6,409 nt of DNA from Vallitaleaceae bacterium (lineage in GTDB: Bacteria; Bacillota; Clostridia; Lachnospirales; Vallitaleaceae). This document shows, piece by piece, positions 4,782 to 6,409 of this stretch; position 1 is the first letter of the stretch, and the number at the start of each line of letters is the position of its first letter. Made by a program: the position numbers and the translations under genes. The stretch lies in NCBI GenBank assembly GCA_027858555.1, contig JAQICP010000265.1, positions 1 to 6,409 of the forward strand. Direction: 5' to 3'. The notes under the pieces were generated by a model. It saw only the letters and a list, made by a program, of their open reading frames with translations. It was not told the origin of the DNA and searched no databases.

Positions 4782-5594
4782 GTGATATTGAAAAAGTTTA
4801 AAATAATTCTTATGATGGTCGGTTTTGTAATTATACTAGTCGGTTGTAGGGAGAATGATATTCTAGATCTTTCTGATGAGATTAATCAAGCGATGCTTGT
4901 GCAAAGTGGCGAAAAAACATCACAATCAGACCGTGATAACGCAGATAAAGACATAGATAAAGACGTAGATAAAGACATAGACATAGATATAGACGTGATT
5001 GAAGGTTTAAATGAAAATCAATCGGAGGAGATGGTTATCAGCGAGTCCGAATCAGATATAATACCATCAAATAATTCAACAGCCGATATAGCTCAGCCAG
5101 ATTCACAAGGGACAACTGGTATAACGACAGGCGAGCAGCAAAACGAAGATGAATCTGACATAGTATCAGATGGTACTTTGGACAATCTGACTAATAACAC
5201 CAATATCCTCATAGAAGATGATAATAGCGCTTTAGAAAACAAGATGGCTAGTATTTCATTTAACCTGATTTCTAACTATTATGTAAGAGAATCCATGGAA
5301 GACGGCATCCCATATATTGAGATTTTTGAACTTGATCGCAATGATTTTACGAGGATTGTATTGGGAGACATAGAAAAAGAAGCATTCTCATATAACTATG
5401 TAACCGATGAATTTACCTATTTATATTATTTTTCACAAGAGCTGATTTCAAAAGTTGTCTTTGTAGTATCGACTAATCAGATTATAGAAGATGCCGATGG
5501 TTTAGCACAGCATTTAGTAATAGACGCAGAACTATTAAAAACCTATTTTAGCACATTGATTCAGCGTGCGGGAATAGATATTAACCAGTTATAA
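4782..5594 (+). CDS. Surface lipoprotein of unknown function with Asp/Lys repeat
   Basis: This 270-residue protein begins with a basic N-terminus (KKFK), a hydrophobic stretch and a lipobox LVGC. C22 would be lipidated, anchoring it on the outer face of the cytoplasmic membrane; it is the only cysteine. Residues 23-150 are acidic, rich in Asp, Glu, Ser, Thr and Asn, and probably disordered. They include an alternating Asp/Lys and Asp/Ile repeat at 55-72. The C-terminal part (about 155-270) is more ordered in composition, with aromatic-rich predicted strands (SNYYVRES, FTYLYYFS, SKVVFVVS) and a final helix; I recognise no family. GTG at 4782 is chosen because AGGAG (4772-4776) lies 5 bases before it; TTG at 4788, 11 bases away, is the alternative. 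It is divergent from the CssRS-like system, has CssR-type octamers in its promoter, and lies 26 bases before the next gene. It may report or relieve envelope stress, which is inference. Confidence 0.75.
   Translation: MILKKFKIILMMVGFVIILVGCRENDILDLSDEINQAMLVQSGEKTSQSDRDNADKDIDKDVDKDIDIDIDVIEGLNENQSEEMVISESESDIIPSNNSTADIAQPDSQGTTGITTGEQQNEDESDIVSDGTLDNLTNNTNILIEDDNSALENKMASISFNLISNYYVRESMEDGIPYIEIFELDRNDFTRIVLGDIEKEAFSYNYVTDEFTYLYYFSQELISKVVFVVSTNQIIEDADGLAQHLVIDAELLKTYFSTLIQRAGIDINQL
4944..4997 (+). repeat. In-frame tandem repeat coding an Asp-Lys/Asp-Ile tract
   Basis: Three 12-base copies of GATAAAGACATA (the second with GTA at its end) are followed by three 6-base variants (GACATA, GATATA, GACGTG), 54 bases in all. 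The unit is a whole number of codons, so copy number can change without breaking the frame. It encodes residues 55-72 of the lipoprotein, with Asp at every second position. Confidence 0.9.
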
Positions 5595-5620
5595 GTGAGT
5601 TTTCAAAAAGGAGGTACTAT

Positions 5621-6199
5621 ATGAGCAAGAATATTATTAAGGCTTTAATGGTAGTAGTAATTTTGGTGATGTTTTCAACAACCACAATGTTCGCAGCATC
5701 TAGAAGCGGTAGTAGCGGTGTTGGTGGTGACGCTTCATCAGGTACTAACCAGCAATCTCAGGGTGAAGAAGGACAAGTGGACGAAGGCAATGGTGCAATG
5801 AATGGCAGTGAAACAGAGGCTAGGGTTGCTCAATTTCAATATCGAAGACAAGAGCAAAAAGCTGAGTTGGAAGCATATCGTTATATGTATTATGATTTAA
5901 ACAATGCTAGTGACGAGACACTTGATGCTGAAAGAGCCAGAATTCAGGTTTACAAAGATTTGATTTATGAAGAGTTAGAATTCATAAGTCAATTGAAGGA
6001 TCAGGACAGACTTAGATTGCGCGACGAATTATGTGATTTAAAATTAGAATGCAAGTGCATCTGTGAATGTGATTTGCAGCTAAGAAAAGCTTTGCAAGAA
6101 AGAAAAGGTAGTATTGATGAAAGTGTTACCAGTGTGGTTCCTGGCGACTTAACTCCTGCTGAATTAGCAGAAGTAAGTGATATATTATCTGCTATATAG
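5621..6199 (+). CDS. Secreted coiled-coil protein with a five-cysteine cluster, unknown function
   Basis: A 192-residue protein with a clear signal peptide: basic start (MSKNIIK), hydrophobic core (ALMVVVILVMF) and a likely cleavage after FAA near residue 26. The mature part starts with a Gly/Ser/Gln/Glu-rich, probably flexible segment (27-63). A long charged helical region follows (about 65-160) with heptad-like leucines and aromatics (YRYMYYDL). Inside it is a cysteine cluster, C138, C144, C146, C148 and C150, in CDLKLECKCICEC; no other cysteines occur. The C-terminus has a short helix (LTPAELAEVSDIL). The alternating Cys pattern could bind metal or form disulfides outside the cell. I recognise no family. 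AAAGGAGG (5607-5614) is 6 bases before the ATG. It is the second gene of the lipoprotein operon, 26 bases after it, and ends in a strong terminator, so it is probably controlled by the same CssR-like promoter and may act with the lipoprotein. Confidence 0.75.
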   Translation: MSKNIIKALMVVVILVMFSTTTMFAASRSGSSGVGGDASSGTNQQSQGEEGQVDEGNGAMNGSETEARVAQFQYRRQEQKAELEAYRYMYYDLNNASDETLDAERARIQVYKDLIYEELEFISQLKDQDRLRLRDELCDLKLECKCICECDLQLRKALQERKGSIDESVTSVVPGDLTPAELAEVSDILSAI

Positions 6200-6204
6200 T
6201 AGGC

Positions 6205-6233
6205 AAAAGGCTAACCTGAGTGTTAGCCTTTTT
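6205..6233 (+). terminator. Intrinsic terminator of the lipoprotein operon
   Basis: AAAAGGCTAAC (6205-6215) pairs perfectly with GTTAGCCTTTT (6222-6232), an 11-bp stem with a 6-base loop, and ends in five T (6229-6233). It begins 6 bases after the stop of the Cys-cluster gene. Confidence 0.92.
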
Positions 6234-6255
6234 GATTGTGAAATGGGCTGCATCT

Positions 6256-6272
6256 CGCTAGCGTAAATTTAC
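6256..6272. repeat. Two overlapping short palindromes
   Basis: CGCTAGCG (6256-6263) and GTAAATTTAC (6263-6272) are perfect palindromes of 8 and 10 bases sharing one G. They lie between the operon terminator and the hairpin region at the window end. They may be protein-binding sites or part of the end of a mobile element; nothing in the sequence decides between these. Confidence 0.35.
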
Positions 6273-6296
6273 TATCGGATATAGAAAGAAAAAGAA

Positions 6297-6359
6297 AAAC
6301 ACCTAAGTTATGATATTATGCGTTTGCAAACAAAATAAATCATAACAAGAAAGGTGTTT
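6297..6359 (+). promoter_or_regulatory. Bipartite hairpin burying a ribosome binding site
   Basis: AAACACCT (6297-6304) pairs with AGGTGTTT (6352-6359), and GTTATGAT (6307-6314) pairs with ATCATAAC (6339-6346), separated by a small 2/5-base internal loop. The 24-base apical loop contains the palindrome GTTTGCAAAC (6322-6331). The right outer arm includes AGGTG, the best Shine-Dalgarno match before the ATG at 6365, so a transcript entering from outside would fold and hide it. Many insertion sequences protect their transposase start this way; a regulated leader of an ordinary gene is the alternative. Confidence 0.5.
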
Positions 6360-6364
6360 AACTT

Positions 6365-6409
6365 ATGAAAAAAACTCAACAGCAAATAATCTAGGTTGGA
6401 GTTAGTAAT
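6365..6409 (+). pseudogene. Start of an interrupted ORF, possibly a decayed transposase
   Basis: ATG at 6365 follows AAGGTG (6351-6356) by 8 bases. The frame reads MKKTQQQII and then meets TAG at 6392-6394; past the stop it continues VGVSN to the window edge. Transposases of the IS110 group often begin with a short polar stretch, then a 'iiyVGiDvsK' strand carrying the first catalytic Asp. TAG could be a mutated Tyr codon, and a small deletion would remove the Asp. With only 15 codons in view this is a weak resemblance. A short leader peptide or a stop within an unrelated ORF cannot be excluded, and no terminal repeat can be tested because the far end is outside the window. Confidence 0.25.

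Noticed and set aside
4780..4785. ATG at 4780 as a start codon for the lipoprotein
   Set aside because: It is immediately followed by TGA in its frame; the lipoprotein frame uses GTG at 4782.
6237..6244. TGTGAAAT as a reverse CssR-type octamer
   Set aside because: It is a single 7-of-8 match with no tandem partner and no promoter nearby, just after a terminator.

Overview
The window is AT-rich, with tight gene spacing, strong AGGAGG-type ribosome binding sites, sigma-A-like TATAAT promoters, and TTG and GTG starts beside ATG. Together with the protein families this points to a low-GC Firmicute, most likely a clostridium. The species cannot be named from the sequence. Apart from the first 3' gene tail and the last ~180 bases, it is a compact chromosomal region with no gene-free stretch over 300 bases.

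Layout. (1) 3-155 is the C-terminal end of a membrane transporter, probably of the auxin efflux carrier (AEC) family. (2) 168-2072 holds an MscS-type mechanosensitive channel followed 32 bases later by a Crp/Fnr-family regulator, then a 64-residue DUF2892 (YgaP-like) membrane protein with its own promoter and terminator. A TGTGA/TCAC dyad sits where a class II Crp/Fnr activator would bind at that promoter. (3) 2148-2622 is a single gene for a LapA-domain (DUF1049) membrane protein, closed by a long hairpin shared with the convergent operon. (4) 2646-4600, minus strand, is a two-component system whose response regulator and histidine kinase overlap by ATGA and look like CssR/CssS, the secretion-stress system of Bacillus. 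(5) Divergent from it, 4742-6233 is a two-gene operon: a lipoprotein with an Asp/Lys repeat and an unrecognised C-terminal domain, then a secreted helical protein with a five-cysteine cluster. (6) 6234-6409 contains palindromes, a bipartite hairpin that buries a ribosome binding site, and a start codon followed by an early TAG. This resembles the start of a mobile element, possibly decayed.

Main idea. The 181-base divergent intergenic region (4601-4781) carries TTTTCACA and a second, weaker octamer 10 bases later, which matches the CssR octamer as I recall it from Bacillus htrA/htrB control regions. A perfect 7-bp inverted repeat follows at the -35 position. The lipoprotein and the Cys-cluster protein are therefore predicted members of an envelope or secretion-stress regulon, standing where htrA-type proteases often stand. 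Neither is a family I recognise. A second regulatory unit is the Crp/Fnr protein, with an R-E-x-x-x-R recognition helix and four cysteines, and its probable target, the DUF2892 gene.
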